From assembly GCF_023159225.1 (NCBI RefSeq), contig NC_063161.1, positions 69,158,767-69,222,766 of the forward strand: a stretch of DNA of 64,000 nt. Reading direction: 5' to 3'. A model generated the notes under the pieces. It was not told where the DNA came from. It was given only the letters and a program-made list of their open reading frames with translations, and did not search any database. Both the position numbers and the translations under genes were made by a program. This DNA is from Perognathus longimembris pacificus (taxonomy: Eukaryota; Chordata; Mammalia; Rodentia; Heteromyidae). Shown in pieces: positions 19,477-30,336 of the stretch (the first letter of the stretch is position 1; the number at the start of each line of letters is the position of its first letter).

Positions 19477-20342
19477 CCACCCCAGGGTCCCCATGGGCCA
19501 GGCTCAGTCAGTCCCATGGGGGGGGTGTTCCAACCCACCCCCTCTCCTGTTAAAAACTGTGAAACCTCTCACCCCAGTGGTAGGACCCCAAGGTTCATTG
19601 TGGGAACTTAACACTAAGGCTGGGTGACAGCCTTGGCCACCAGCTCACTCATTCCTTCCCACGATTTTGGGGTTTGATGGGGTGGGGTCAGTGCCAGCCT
19701 CCCATGGGTCAGCAGCTGGCTTCCTGCTGGGAGTGGATTGAAGCCAGTGAGCTGCTCTCCCCACACCTCCTGTAAATGCTAGTGCAGCCCTGCCCTCCCC
19801 ATGCTGTCTTGATCTGTGGTGTCCTGTGTATGCCTCTGTCTCTCTTCTGTTGTGGCTGTGGGCCTCTTGGTGTCCTATGTTCCTACAGCATCCCTGCTGC
19901 CCATCACGCACGTGCTGTGTGGGGAACATGGTCTGCGGCCCTTCCTACTCTGTATCCTCCTTTATGTCTTGCGCATGTGCCAGTGTGGGGGTAGCAGCAG
20001 CCAGGTGAGCAGAAGGGGAACCCCTGCCCCATGTGGAGGACCCAGGAGTGGAGAAGGGAAGTGACAGCTGCCACCCTTCCTCTCTGCCCCCTTCCACTTT
20101 GATGGACTCATCACTAGGTTGGTTCAAGTCCACTCTTCTCATCCGGTGCCAGAAGTTCATTTGTAGCCTTTTTGTCCTCTCTGTGTGCTTGAGGGGATTC
20201 CTGTCCTGCCCACCCCGATGTTCCACCATTCCTGTGAGCATCTGATGGTCCCCCCGAGCTCTGTCCCCCCCCGAACTGCTGAGAACATTGGGTGCCATTT
20301 GGCCAATGTTGGCCTAGTGGCTTCAGGCTGTGTCACAGATTG

Positions 20343-20351
20343 TTATTTATT
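20343..20351 (+). promoter_or_regulatory. NPTX2: AU-rich element nonamer TTATTTATT
   Basis: A canonical UUAUUUAUU destabilising nonamer in the distal 3' UTR, with further AU-rich sequence at 20386-20420. It fits rapid decay of an activity-induced mRNA; function is inferred. Confidence 0.5.
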
Positions 20352-20500
20352 TTACAGAGAAAGTAAGTGATGCGGTGGGGGGAAATTTATAAAGCTGAAT
20401 ATTATATATTTTATTTTTTCATACCCATTGGAAGCACAAAGTCCATGGACATGCCCATCCTGACACTGTGCCACAGAGAGCGCCTGTGACATGGATGCTA

Positions 20501-20506
20501 ATTAAA
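20501..20506 (+). terminator. NPTX2: NPTX2 polyadenylation signal ATTAAA
   Basis: The commonest AATAAA variant, followed by GT-rich sequence (gctgtgggcagtgtctgggg) at 20519-20538 that could bind CstF. No better signal occurs between the stop codon and here. Confidence 0.75.
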
Positions 20507-20539
20507 GTGCATTGAAGATGCTGTGGGCAGTGTCTGGGG

Positions 20540-21082
20540 CCAGGGCCCAAACCAGGTGGGCATGGTACTGCGGTTTCTCTCTGAATGTCTGGTTCCTGGA
20601 GGGCCCACCCTGCCCTGTGGTCTAGGTGTGGCCCACGTGCCTCACTATGGGCTCTGCCACTCCTCCGCCACTCCTCTACCGGTCCCTGTAGTCTCTTAGC
20701 AGAGGGCGGGGCCTCCTCAGCCAGAGGACCCATAACTGGAATGATCATCTGCAAATGGAAGGATCCCCCAGGCCTCTCCAGTCTGGTGAAGAGGAGGGCA
20801 TCCCAGATGATGGGAAGTTCTGATTGGATAAGGATTGCCATGGAAACGCTGAGTGATCAATGATTCATGAGCTGAAAAGTGATAAAAATGCAGAGGAGAG
20901 AAAGAAGGCCAGGGTGGCTTCTTGGACTGAGGAGAGGGAGGGGTAGGGAGTGAGAGAAGGAATAGAGGAAGCAGGACCCAACAGTGAAGGGTCTGAGTTC
21001 AGGTCTTGCTGAAAAGCGAAGTAGGAAATAGGGGGGTTAAATAAGGGAGTGTGCAAAGTTTAGTATGTCAAGAATACTACTC
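20540..21082. other. Downstream flank, unique
   Basis: No gene seen. 20890-21020 is purine-rich. Confidence 0.4.
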
Positions 21083-21402
21083 TTTGGCTGGGTGCTGTGG
21101 TTTGTGCTTATAATCTCAGCTGCTTGAGAGGGCAGCTCAAAGGATCTCATTTAAGGTTAGCGTGGGCAAAAGTTAGCGAAACCTCTCAGTAAGCCGATTG
21201 GTGGCACTTAAGTCATTCCACCTACTCTGGAGGCAAATGATGATCACCGCCCAGGCTGGTCTGGGTATAAAAATACGTCATACTCCCGTCTGACCCTGCC
21301 AGGAAAATAAAGCAAAAAAGGGACTGGGGGTGTAATGCAAATGGTAGAGCACCTACCTAGCAAGACCTGAGTTCAAACCTCAGTGCCACAAAACCTCAAA
21401 CC
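21083..21402 (+). repeat. Old composite SINE: 7SL-like modules plus ID-like module
   Basis: It starts 'gctgggtgctgtggtttgtgc' and closes with 'ggtagagcacctacctagcaagacctgagttcaaacctcag'. Confidence 0.7.
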
Positions 21403-21993
21403 AAAAAAAATCGATTCCATCTTCCTGGTGGATGAAGAAAGGACTGAAGGGAATTCTTCCAGACACAGGCGACTGCTCCCATGCAGGTGAGAAGAAGAGA
21501 TGGGCTGGGCTATGGCAGTGGAAGAGGAGACCGAGATGGAGGATCTGCTTGGAAGTAGAATTGTCAAGACTTGCTGATATCAGGTTTTTGAGAGAAAATC
21601 AAATGTGAGATTTTTAAGAAGCTCAACAAACTCCTAAGTAGGATAAACTTGGGAAGAAATTCACAGCTAGAAACCTCATCTTCAAATTGTCAGACTCTCA
21701 AAAAGCAGCAGGAGAGCAGGGACGGGAATGGGACCCAGCCCCGTAATAAGATTTGTGGCTTATCTCTCATCTGCTTCTGTGGAGGCCAGAAAGCAAATAG
21801 ATGGCATAGTCAAAGTGTGTCAACCAAGAATCCTGCATCCAGAAAAATTCTCCAAAAATGAAAACATTCCTAAATAAAAGCACAGTGCAGCACTAGTAGA
21901 GCTGACTTGTAAGAAATATTAGATGTAAACCTTCAGGCTGAGGTAGAAAGACATTAGACATCAACTCAGACCTCAAAGAAGAAATACAAAACA
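21403..21993. other. Unique AT-balanced sequence
   Basis: Nothing is recognised. Several short A-rich runs suggest old repeat debris. Confidence 0.35.
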
Positions 21994-21995
21994 CT

Positions 21996-22112
21996 ATCGG
22001 GTGTGGTGATGCCTGTCTGGAATCCCAGCATTTTAGGAGGTAGAGGTGGTTGGTCCACAAGTTTGAGGCCAGCCTGGGCTAACAGTGAGATCCTGTGTCA
22101 AAACACAAGAGC
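21996..22112 (+). repeat. B1-like monomer
   Basis: 'cgggtgtggtgatgcctgtctggaatcccagc..gaggccagcctgggctaacagtgagatcctgtgtc'. Confidence 0.8.
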
Positions 22113-22472
22113 ACTCCCAGAGAACAAAATGAAGCAAAAAGGGAAAGAAAAAGATATCAGAATTACAAACTACAACATAAATGGAATTTGTGTGTGTAAG
22201 CTCTTCTCCTGTGTGATTTAAAAGACAACTGCAGAAAGCAGTAATTATAAAGTTGCACTGATAGGCATAAATGTATTAAGATGTAATGTGCATAACCACA
22301 ATAGAAGAAGAGCTCTGTAAAAAGCAAACTGTTCGGTGATGTTGTAATTAAGTTGGTATTAATCTTGTTATAAATCACAATGTTAATTATAACAACCAGG
22401 CAACCACTAAGAAAATAACTGGAAGGAATGTATTCAAAGAAACAACAAAGGGCATTAAAAAGTTGCACTGCA
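22113..22472. other. AT-rich unique sequence
   Basis: No gene. AT-rich with 'gtaattaagttgg' and 'gttaattataac'. Could be part of an old LINE. Confidence 0.3.
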
Positions 22473-22674
22473 GGGGCTGGAAATGTGGCCTACTGCTAAA
22501 GTACCTGCCTAGCATACATGAAGCCCTGGGTTCGATTCCCCAGCACCACATAAACAGGAAAAGCCACAAGTGGTGCTGTGGCTCAGGTAGAGTGCTAGCC
22601 TTGAGCAAAAAGAAGCCAGGGACAGTGCTCAGGCCCTGAGTCCAAGCCCCAGGACTGGTAAAAACCAAAAAAAG
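22473..22674 (+). repeat. Type A SINE
   Basis: Near complete. A single small deletion in the right A-box region (gctcaggtagagtgc). The flanking 'aaaagttgcactg' / 'aaaagttccactg' is a target duplication with one mismatch. Confidence 0.9.
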
Positions 22675-22796
22675 TTCCACTGCTTAACACAGAAGGGGAG
22701 AGGAAGGGATGGAGAAACGAGAATAAAAATGCACACGAGCCATTCGGAAAACAAATGTCCAGACGGCTAGCAGAAACCCTATCTTTTCAATGTTCA

Positions 22797-22922
22797 TGTC
22801 AGCTGGACTGATGGCACAGGCCTGTCAGCCAAGTGGGAGGCTGAGATTGAGAGGTTCACAGTTCCAGGCTAGCCTCGACAGAAAACTCTGGGAGGTCCCA
22901 TCTCAACAGAAGAAACTGGCCA
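22797..22922 (+). repeat. 7SL-like monomer, diverged
   Basis: 'tggcacaggcctgtcagccaagtgggaggctgagattgag' followed by a decayed 3' half. Confidence 0.6.
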
Positions 22923-22929
22923 CGTGAAA

Positions 22930-23280
22930 TGTGTGTTAGGTGAGCACCCAGCAGTGTCCTCATCCGTGTGAACTCATTCCCCTGCTCCTGCACAGAACTG
23001 GGTGCCCGCCACTGGGTGTGGTGGCCAGGCTGTGGAGGGACCCAGCACAGAACCTGTTAGCCAAACTCACCATAGCAAAATGCCCCCTGCTTGCTGATTG
23101 GATGAAGTGATTCCAAGCTTGGAGACCATTGGTCAAGAGAGCCCAGATGGGTGGGGCCATCGTCCCAGAGATGATGAAACTCATTCAACTCATGTTGACC
23201 AGGCCCACTTAGACTAGTCCTCAGACTGGGGCTGGTGGCTCTCCAACAAAGGGGTTTTAGGAAATCAATTTCAAATTTGG
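22930..23280. other. Unique sequence
   Basis: No gene recognised. Confidence 0.35.
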
Positions 23281-23384
23281 AAAGAGGGTGCTTTGATTTG
23301 CACAGGGCTCTTTTTAACTGTTTTTTTTTTTTTTTTAAGCAGGGAGAAGTATTGCTGGGTCTCTTTTTTTTTTACCCCCTCCAA

Positions 23385-23525
23385 GCCAATTAGTAAGTGG
23401 CAAAGGTACAATTTAATTAGAATGATTAATCGCGGGGTCAGGATCTCCATGGCCATTGTGAAGTGTTTTAGGGCCTGCTGTGTTATGATTCAGGGACTTC
23501 AGGCCAGTCAGCATGTCAGGGGCTA
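23385..23525. promoter_or_regulatory. Candidate conserved non-coding element
   Basis: Repeat-free, with caattagtaa, ttaattag and gattaatcg within 60 bases, then a tgttatgattcaggg segment. It lies about 3 kb beyond the NPTX2 3' end. Confidence 0.35.
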
Positions 23526-23617
23526 GGAGGAGGCACTCAATGTGTCCTATTTCAATGAAAAAGAGACCCCAGCTGTAAGTGTGATCTGAATCCCACATAT
23601 GTGTGCGCACACATGCA

Positions 23618-23836
23618 TGCCAGTCGTGGGGCCTGGGCGCTGTCCCTGAGCTTTTGTGCTCAAGGTTAGTACTCTACTACTTGAGCCACAGCTCCATTTC
23701 CAGCTTTTTTTTTGGTGGTTAGAGTAAGAGTCTCATGGACTTTCCTATCTGAGCTGGCTTTGAACCTTGCTCTTCAGATCTCAGCTTTCTGAGTAGCTGG
23801 GATTACAGACATGAGCCACTGGTGCCCCGCTGAGCC
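23618..23836 (-). repeat. Type B SINE
   Basis: It begins at 'gccagtcgtggggcctgggcgc', missing about 14 bases of the usual sequence, and ends 'gctgggattacagacatgagcc'. Confidence 0.8.
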
Positions 23837-24008
23837 CCCATTGTTGGTTAAAGCCATGAAACTTTGCTAATAGAACCATTCCAATCATGTATTTCATATA
23901 AGGGTAAAAGTTGGCACACTTTAACCTAATATGGGATAAATTATTTCAGTATTTTAAAAAATTTATGATTGGGTCAAATTGTGGACCTCTATTTAAAAGT
24001 CTTTTTCT

Positions 24009-24248
24009 ATGGGGTGCTGGTGGCTCATGCCTGCAATCCTAGCTACTCAGGAGGCTGAGATCTGAGGATTGTAGTTCAAAGCCAGCCCAGACAGGAAAGT
24101 CCTTGAGTCTCTTATCTTCAATTAACCACCAGAAAACCGGAAGTGGTGCTGTGGATCAAAGTGGTAGAGTGCTAGCCTTGAGCTGAAGAGCTCAGAGACA
24201 GCACTGAGGCCCAATGTTCAAGCCCCACTACTGACAAACAAAAAAGTT
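24009..24248 (+). repeat. Type B SINE
   Basis: Full length, with the linker 'aattaaccaccagaaaaccgg' and an A-rich tail. Confidence 0.85.
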
Positions 24249-24340
24249 TTTTTTTTCTCTAGTTTTCTTCTTTCTCCCTCCCTCCAATGTCCCTTCCCCT
24301 CTCCCTCCTTCTCCTCCCCTTCTCTACTCCTCCCCTCCCT
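24249..24340. repeat. T-run and pyrimidine-rich tract
   Basis: CTCC/CCTT composition adjoining the SINE tail. Confidence 0.75.
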
Positions 24341-24500
24341 GTGGAGAAATGGACGCCATTTTCCTCAAGCCAGTTTATAAGTAGCAAAGACTTAATTCTA
24401 ACTGGGTTGGAAGTCCCTGGCCTGTCGGAGTTTTTAGCCCCCTGTGCTCCCTCGACCTGCAGGAGAGATGGGGAAGGCACGCCCCGACTGGATGAGCCAA

Positions 24501-24843
24501 GAAAGGAAAGGGCCAACAGACCGCCGGCACCCAGCCCTCCCTTACCGGAGGACAATCAGATGCGTCTGGGAGTCAAGTTGGTGCAAAAGATCTCATTTAT
24601 TGAGGAAGTACGTGCAACTAATATAAGGCACAGGAGCCAATCAGGTCTAAGATCAGCAGGAAGGGGCGGGGTATGCACCTATCTAGGGACTGTAAGGGGA
24701 GGCATGAGCTGTCCATCAAGGGGAGGAATGGCCAGGGCGTCACAGCCCACAGAACTGCCTCTGGGTTCATCTTAGCCACACGTGGCCCCAGGACTGAGAA
24801 ACAGGCAGGGCCAGCTGGCTGACTAATGGGCATGTCCCACACA
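24501..24843 (-). mobile_element. Candidate solo LTR of an endogenous retrovirus
   Basis: On the minus strand it opens TGTGTGGGACATGCCC. A CCAAT-like attggctcc, a TATA-like cttatatta and AATAAATGAG follow in promoter/R order. Just past its end, 24482-24500 resembles a proline-tRNA primer-binding site. No gag, pol or env frame is seen. The family is not identified. Confidence 0.5.
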
Positions 24844-24947
24844 GGCCCTCTGTGAAATCTTGGTCACATCCAATTATGGGCAATTCAAGTGTGTCAGCAG
24901 GGGACCTAATCTCCCCAACCCATAGTAAAGCACAGTCATGTCTTCAT

Positions 24948-25057
24948 TCCACCTTCGATCCCAGCACTGTGGAAACTGAGGCAGGAGAATCCCGAGTCCC
25001 ACCCAGGCTGGCCTGCAGTGAGCCTCTACCTCAAACAAGAACAGAAAATTTGCACAA
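24948..25057 (+). repeat. B1-like monomer fragment
   Basis: 'gatcccagcactgtggaaactgaggcaggagaatcccgag' with a decayed 5' end. Confidence 0.65.
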
Positions 25058-25227
25058 GACAATTTAACTTACTACCGATCTCTAGGTCAGCTGTGTGGTG
25101 TTTACAAGAATGAGGATTCCCTTTACCTCCCAGCTAGCGTAAGGGACGGATGGTCGAGCCCACCACTATGCGAGTTACCGGCTCAGAAAACCTTTGCCAG
25201 GCTAAGGCTGGGGGAAGGGCATTTGCC

Positions 25228-25357
25228 ACAGTGACTATTTTTTGTTTCCTGGACAGGGTCTCAGAACAGAGCCCAAGCAGCCCTCAAAGTGGCGATCTTC
25301 ATATCTCAGCCTGCTGAGGGCTGAGATTACAGGCATGTACCACCACACTAGGTGCAT
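25228..25357 (-). repeat. B1-like monomer
   Basis: 'ggacagggtctcagaacagagcc..ctgagattacaggcatgtaccaccacac'. Confidence 0.7.
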
Positions 25358-25654
25358 AGTCATTTCTTTCATGATCCCTTGTTCCCCAAGACCCAGCGGA
25401 GGTGAGCTGAGCTCAGACCCAGGTTGTATTCCATCCCAGCAAAGCTGTACTGTTCCCTCTGGTTGTCATCGCAAATACTCACAAGCACATTTGACAACCC
25501 TGCTCAAGCAGAAAGTGGTCCCAGAGGAGTGTGTTGTCACTATCTCACACAGATAGATGAGCATGGCCCAGGGACCTCACGGCCAACCCGTGGATTTCTA
25601 GGTTGAAACGGGCAGCACAGGCCGTGAAAGCTCTCCATGTCAACAAAAGACCCA
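25358..25654. other. Unique sequence
   Basis: No gene or known repeat is recognised. Confidence 0.35.
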
Positions 25655-25978
25655 GGTCTCAGCTAGCATGGTTGCTCACGCCTACAATCCCATCTATTGT
25701 GCTTCAAGGCCAGCCCAGGCAAAGGGTTGGTGAGACCCCCATCTCAACCAACAAACTGAGTATGGAGGCATGCACCTGCCATCCCAGCAGCTTAGGAGGC
25801 CTAAGTAGGAGGATCATGATTCAAAGTTGGCTCCAGGCAAAAAGCAAGAGACCTTTTCTGGAAAATAGCTAAAGCAAGAGGCTGGGGAGTGGGGGAAGGC
25901 GTGGGCCACGCGGTGAAGTGCCATCCTGGCAAGCACAGGGCTCTGAGTTCAAACTCCACAACTCAAAAAAAAAAGCCA
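25655..25978 (+). repeat. Old composite SINE: two 7SL-like modules plus ID-like module
   Basis: Modules at 'gcatggttgctcacgcctacaatcc' and 'tatggaggcatgcacctgccatccc'. The ID-like part ends 'gagttcaaactccacaactc' before an A-run. Confidence 0.7.
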
Positions 25979-26109
25979 AAAAGACTCATTTCTTGCAAGA
26001 AAGATGACACCTATTTCCTTCCAAGAAAAATCTTATTGTGAATCACCCTAGATTAGCCAACCTCACGATCACATGTTCGCACAGCAGAGCGAATAATCCT
26101 AAAGGGACA

Positions 26110-26400
26110 ATTGTGTGCCAGCCACTCAGTGAAAGGGATATTTAGTTCTTCCCAGGTGCTGTTCTAGGAACTCCATTGACATCGGGGGACAAAAGAGAAC
26201 AAAGATCGCACCTTGAGAGCCTGGTGTTTGCAGGGAACAGGAACATGGCCACCGGGCGATGAGTAAGTGCCTTACAGGATTTGGGGGGGAGAGGGCGGGC
26301 TCTAGAAAATGTGTTAGGGGGGAGGTGGAGAGGGGCTTATGATTCAATGGAGACTGAGGGAGGAGGCATCACTGAGAAGATGGAAGAAAGACCGGAAGCA
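26110..26400 (+). repeat. L2 (CR1-like LINE) relic
   Basis: 'aggtgctgttctaggaactcc..ggggacaaaagagaacaaagatc' and 'gaggcatcactgagaagatgg' follow the order of the mammalian L2 3' end. It is very old and contains no frame. Confidence 0.55.
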
Positions 26401-26805
26401 GAGACTCAACCCCTTTTCTCCATTGCATAATTAATGAATTGTACAGATTCTTTTGTGACCTGCTTCATTTTTTTTAAATTCAAGATTGCTTTGGAGATTT
26501 CTCCAGGCTGACGTGGCTGGCTATCATTTATTCATTTTCACCACTGTCTAATCTTTCTTTCATGTACTTGCCACATCAGCCACAGGTTCTCTTGATAATC
26601 TCTCATTAGCAAATGCCTAAGAATATGGTGCCTAGCAATGCAGGCTCTGCCTGTGAATCACTGCACTGACAAAAGACAAAAAACCCAATAGACTGACAAG
26701 CGTCATCAGAGCTGCCAGGTGCAATGGCAGAACTGCCTTCTATGAAGGGAAGGGAAGCCCTGTGGAATGGCCTAGGCTGTGGTTGGACTATGCCCTCCAA
26801 GTGAA
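26401..26805. other. Unique AT-rich sequence
   Basis: No gene seen. 26410-26480 has cataattaatgaattg. Confidence 0.3.
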
Positions 26806-26808
26806 CAT

Positions 26809-26915
26809 GAAGAGGCTGCGTGTGGTGCTGCACACCTGTAATCCCAGCTACTTGGGAGGTAGAGCTAGGAGAATCACAATCGGAGGTCAACCTGGGCAAA
26901 TCAAGAGTTGGGATT
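26809..26915 (+). repeat. B1-like monomer
   Basis: 'gctgcgtgtggtgctgcacacctgtaatcccagctacttggg' with the 3' half eroded. Confidence 0.75.
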
Positions 26916-26956
26916 TCCTAGTTTCCAAATTGGTAAACCAAGAGAAACTTCTTTTC

Positions 26957-27202
26957 AGCTAGATGCTGGTGGCTCATGCCTGCAATCCTAGCTACTCAGG
27001 AGACTGAGAGCTGAGGGTTGCAGTTCAAAGCCAGCGTGGGAAGGAAAATCTGTGAGATTCTTATCTCCAATGAAACACTAGAAAACTGGAAACAGAGATG
27101 TGTCTCAAAGTGATAGAGTGCTAGCCTTGAATGACAGAGTTTAGGGACAATGCCTAAGTCTTGAGTTCAAGTCCCATGAGTGACCAAAAAAAAAAAAAAG
27201 AA
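26957..27202 (+). repeat. Type B SINE
   Basis: Starts 'agctagatgctggtggctcatgcc' and ends in a 13-base A-run plus an AAG-rich tail. Confidence 0.85.
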
Positions 27203-27261
27203 AGAAGAAACTTCTTTTCTTCTTAAACTTCCCTGTCTCAAGTCTTTTATAGCAACTGAAA

Positions 27262-27580
27262 ACTAAGATGGGATCTTTGCAGATAACCAAATTAAATTAT
27301 AAACAGGTCAGCAAGGTGCGCCCTAACCTGAGGGGGTGGGACACAGACACATTCAGAGACATGAGGATTCTGGAAGAGCGCTCTGTACAGGCTGTGGGGT
27401 GCATGGGGCCACTAAAGCGGGGAGGCGTGGTGACCTCCTTCTCCCTCTCTGGCCTGGGCAGCAGCCAGCCCTGTTCACCTCTTGATTTCAGACTTCTGGC
27501 TTCTGGAATGGTGAGACAATAAAGTTCTCTGTTCTTTGGTTTCTTTAGCTCATGACAGTGTGGGGTCATCATTTCTTCCA
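27262..27580 (+). mobile_element. MLT1-type MaLR LTR relic
   Basis: 'gatctttgcagataaccaaatt', 'gggacacagacacattcagag', 'ttgatttcagacttctggcttctggaatggtgagacaataaa' and 'gtttctttagc' follow the order of the MLT1 LTR consensus. An ancient ERVL-MaLR solo LTR with no coding part. Confidence 0.75.
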
Positions 27581-27654
27581 GTCCATGATGTGTCTTGTAT
27601 CCATGTTCAAGCATCTTAAAGCTATGTTACCAGGTGCATAAACAATTGGCATGG

Positions 27655-27964
27655 TTAGGGTCAGGAATGTTGACACACACCTGTAACTCTGGCTATGAGG
27701 AAGGATGAAAGTTCAAGGCTAGCATGGCAAAAAAAAAAAAAAGATACCAAGATCCTAACTCAAAAAACAAGCTGGGTTGTAGTACTACATGCCTGTAATC
27801 CCAGCTATTTGGAAGACAGAGGTAGGAGAGCCATGGCAGAAATTTATGAAAAATAAACTACAAAGTAAAAAGGGCAAGGGGCGGGGGGAGTAATGTGGTT
27901 CAAGTGGCTGAGCAACTGCCTAACAAGCATGAGGCCTTGAGTTCAAACCCCAGTAGCAGACAGG
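27655..27964 (+). repeat. Old composite SINE: 7SL-like modules plus ID-like module
   Basis: The second 7SL-like module 'ctacatgcctgtaatcccagctatttgg' is followed by an ID-like 'gtggttcaagtggctgagcaactgcc..gagttcaaaccccagtagc'. Confidence 0.75.
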
Positions 27965-28204
27965 GGTTCAGGATGGATGCCAAGCCTGGAGGTCTGGGGT
28001 GGCCCCAGGTTTCAATAGATTTAAACGTCCAAGTGTACATTCCATGGCAAAAACATGGGGCCAGTGACCGCAGGTCTTAATTAACCCTGTCACTTCCTGC
28101 TGAACAAGAGTGCAGACCTGCCCTCCTTGTGGCAGAGAGAATGTCTATGCTAGTGGGCTGCCTACTTCACTTCGTTTGTTCCTATTGGATGGTCCACCAC
28201 ATGA

Positions 28205-28450
28205 AGGGTGGGTCTTCAGGCTTAGTTGCTATCCCACATGTCAGTCATCTCTGGGAATGCCCTGGAAGACACACCCACCAATATTCAGAATGGGTCTTTC
28301 CCCTCAGTGGCTGGCTCACCTGTCAGTCATCTCTCGGGCTATCCCCACAGCAGACACACCCAACAATATTCACAATGGGTCTTTCCCCTCAGTGGCTGTC
28401 CCACATGTCAGTCATCTCTGGTATGGCCCTCACAGACATGCCCAGAAGTG
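28205..28450. repeat. 82-85-bp tandem repeat, about three copies
   Basis: The motif 'tgtcagtcatctct' recurs at 28239, 28321 and 28406, each followed by accca..aatattca..atgggtctttcccctcagtggct in the first two copies. A partial copy precedes them. Too long and diverged for a microsatellite. Confidence 0.75.
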
Positions 28451-28459
28451 CTTTGTACT

Positions 28460-29215
28460 AATTTCCTGGGCATCTCAATTCAAGCATGTTGGCCCTCAAG
28501 ATTAACCACCACCTGCTACCTACCCAATTAATTACTCCAAAATTGCATTAGAGGAAGTAACAAGTATCCCACACTCAGGAATCCAGGAATGATGGAGCTA
28601 GACAGTTGTGGCTCAGGATTGATCCTTGGTGAAATCATGATGAAAGAAGTTGACTGTGCTGGCAATGGACAGGCACACAGTGAAAACTAGAGCTGAGGCT
28701 GGGATCTTGGCCTGATGCAGAACCTGGAACCACTCAGGTTGGAGAACGGGAACACTAGAAAGAGATCAGACCCTGGATCGGAACCCCAGGGTCTACTGAG
28801 GCACAGGCCCTGGGCCAGACAGAGATCTGGACCCCAGACTTGCAGGGCTGCATGGAGAAGGAGCAAGGAGGGAACATTCTAGATCCACACTACAGCAGAG
28901 AGGCACTCTGAAACATGACTAATAAATGAAGATGAAGCATGCCACCACTCTCAAACAATCCAGCACGTATGAATGCACAGGCAGAACCAGAAAGTTGTCG
29001 CTCACACCATTAAACACACACACACAAATCACAAGATATGTATAATCCTGTCTGTGTAAAAAGTCACATCTATTTTTAGGAGTCAGCTCAGGTCCTCTGA
29101 GAACTAAACATACTGTAGGATTGGATGGGATTCAGGGTGTAAGAAGTTCATCCCAGAAAATGCTTGCGAGGGAGGAGGGGGAAGAGGAAAAGGAGGAAGA
29201 GGAAAACAATACAGT
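28460..29215. other. Unique sequence
   Basis: No gene recognised. 29165-29205 is a GGA/GAA purine run. Confidence 0.35.
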
Positions 29216-29224
29216 GGTTTGAAA

Positions 29225-29490
29225 CTGGAAAATCCCCCCAGTTCCATTGGTGCTATAGCTTTGATTCTCAGCCTGTGGTCCTTTGAAAGGCAGGGCCTAG
29301 TAGGAGGTAGTTAGGTCATTGGAGGTGTGGCCTCAAAGGGCCCTCCCCCTTTTAACCTGCCTCCTAGCTCCCTTGAGGCAAACAGGCAGGCCACCTCCTG
29401 CTCCTGACACAAATTACTGGCTTGCCTGAAGGCCCAAAGCCACAGGGCCAAGCAACCAGGATGGAAACCAACAACTCCCATCCATCTGAC
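29225..29490 (+). mobile_element. MaLR-like LTR fragment (MST/THE1/ORR1 class)
   Basis: 'ttgaaaggcagggcctagtaggaggtagttaggtcattggaggtgtggcc' follows the typical MaLR phrase, then a cctcct-rich part. Truncated and non-coding. Confidence 0.5.
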
Positions 29491-29654
29491 CAAACACCTA
29501 CCCACACCAAATACAAATCATAGAAAACCCAATGCCAGCTGATACAAATGGTAAAAATATTGGTTTATGAATCAGGAAATATTGAACATAGATGGACATC
29601 AGGATGGATTTGATTCAGTAACTTAGCAATATGCATAAAATATTGAGTTACCAG

Positions 29655-29850
29655 GCTGGGAATATGGCCTAGTGGCAAGAGTGCTTGCCTCCTACACATG
29701 AAGCTCTCGGTTCGATTCCCCAGCACTACATATATGGAAAACATTCAGAAGGGGCGCTGTAGCTCAGGTGGCATAGTGCTAGCCTTGAGCGGGAAGAAGC
29801 CAGGGACAGTGCTCAGGCCCTGAGTCCAAGGCCCAGAACTGGCCAAAAAA
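29655..29850 (+). repeat. Type A SINE
   Basis: Left box 'ggttcgattcccc' and right 'gagtccaaggcccagaactggcc' are intact. The tail has expanded into the following TA/GA array. Confidence 0.9.
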
Positions 29851-29855
29851 AATAT

Positions 29856-29922
<67 letters not shown>
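29850..29922. repeat. (TA)n(GA)n compound microsatellite
   Basis: About 15 TA units then about 17 GA units. Confidence 0.95.
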
Positions 29923-29924
<2 letters not shown>

Positions 29925-29937
29925 CCTTGCTACGTGT

Positions 29938-30258
29938 TAATTTATTTGTGCTGGGGGTTGAACTCAGGGCCTCACACTTGCTAGAATGTTGCTTGACCAC
30001 TTGAGCCAGGTCCCCAGTCCCTTTTTTGCTCTTAGGCATTTTGCAGGTACAGTCTTGTGTTTTTGCTTGGAACCAACTTCAGACTGTGATCTTTGTATGT
30101 AGGCCTCCTACGTACTTTGGATTACAGATCTGCACCACGATGTCGTTTATTTGCTGAGGCGGGGTTTTGATAACTCTTTGCTGGGGCTACCGAACATGGA
30201 TTCTCTAGATCGCCCCACCTTTGGAGTAGCTGGGATTACAGATGTGAACCACTGTGGT

Positions 30259-30261
<3 letters not shown>
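29938..30261 (-). repeat. Old composite SINE: ID-like plus two 7SL-like modules
   Basis: On the + strand: 'gctgggggttgaactcagggcc..ccacttgagccaggtccccagtcc', then modules ending 'ttggattacagatctgcacc' and 'gctgggattacagatgtgaacc'. Confidence 0.7.
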
Positions 30262-30328
<67 letters not shown>

Positions 30329-30336
30329 TCTCTGTT
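30262..30336. repeat. (TC)n microsatellite
   Basis: About 37 TC units with a single GT interruption, at the 7SL-like end of the preceding SINE. Confidence 0.95.

Larger units (their letters stand above)
19477..20522 (+). other. NPTX2: NPTX2 3' UTR
   Basis: About 1.05 kb from the stop to the inferred cleavage site, free of SINEs. It is GC-rich at first and AU-rich at the end. The length is close to what I recall for human NPTX2 mRNA. Confidence 0.75.

Noticed and set aside
28205..28450. CRISPR-like direct repeats (also 2399-2566 and 32285-32490)
   Set aside because: Mammalian context, and the units are diverged tandem repeats rather than identical repeats with unique spacers.
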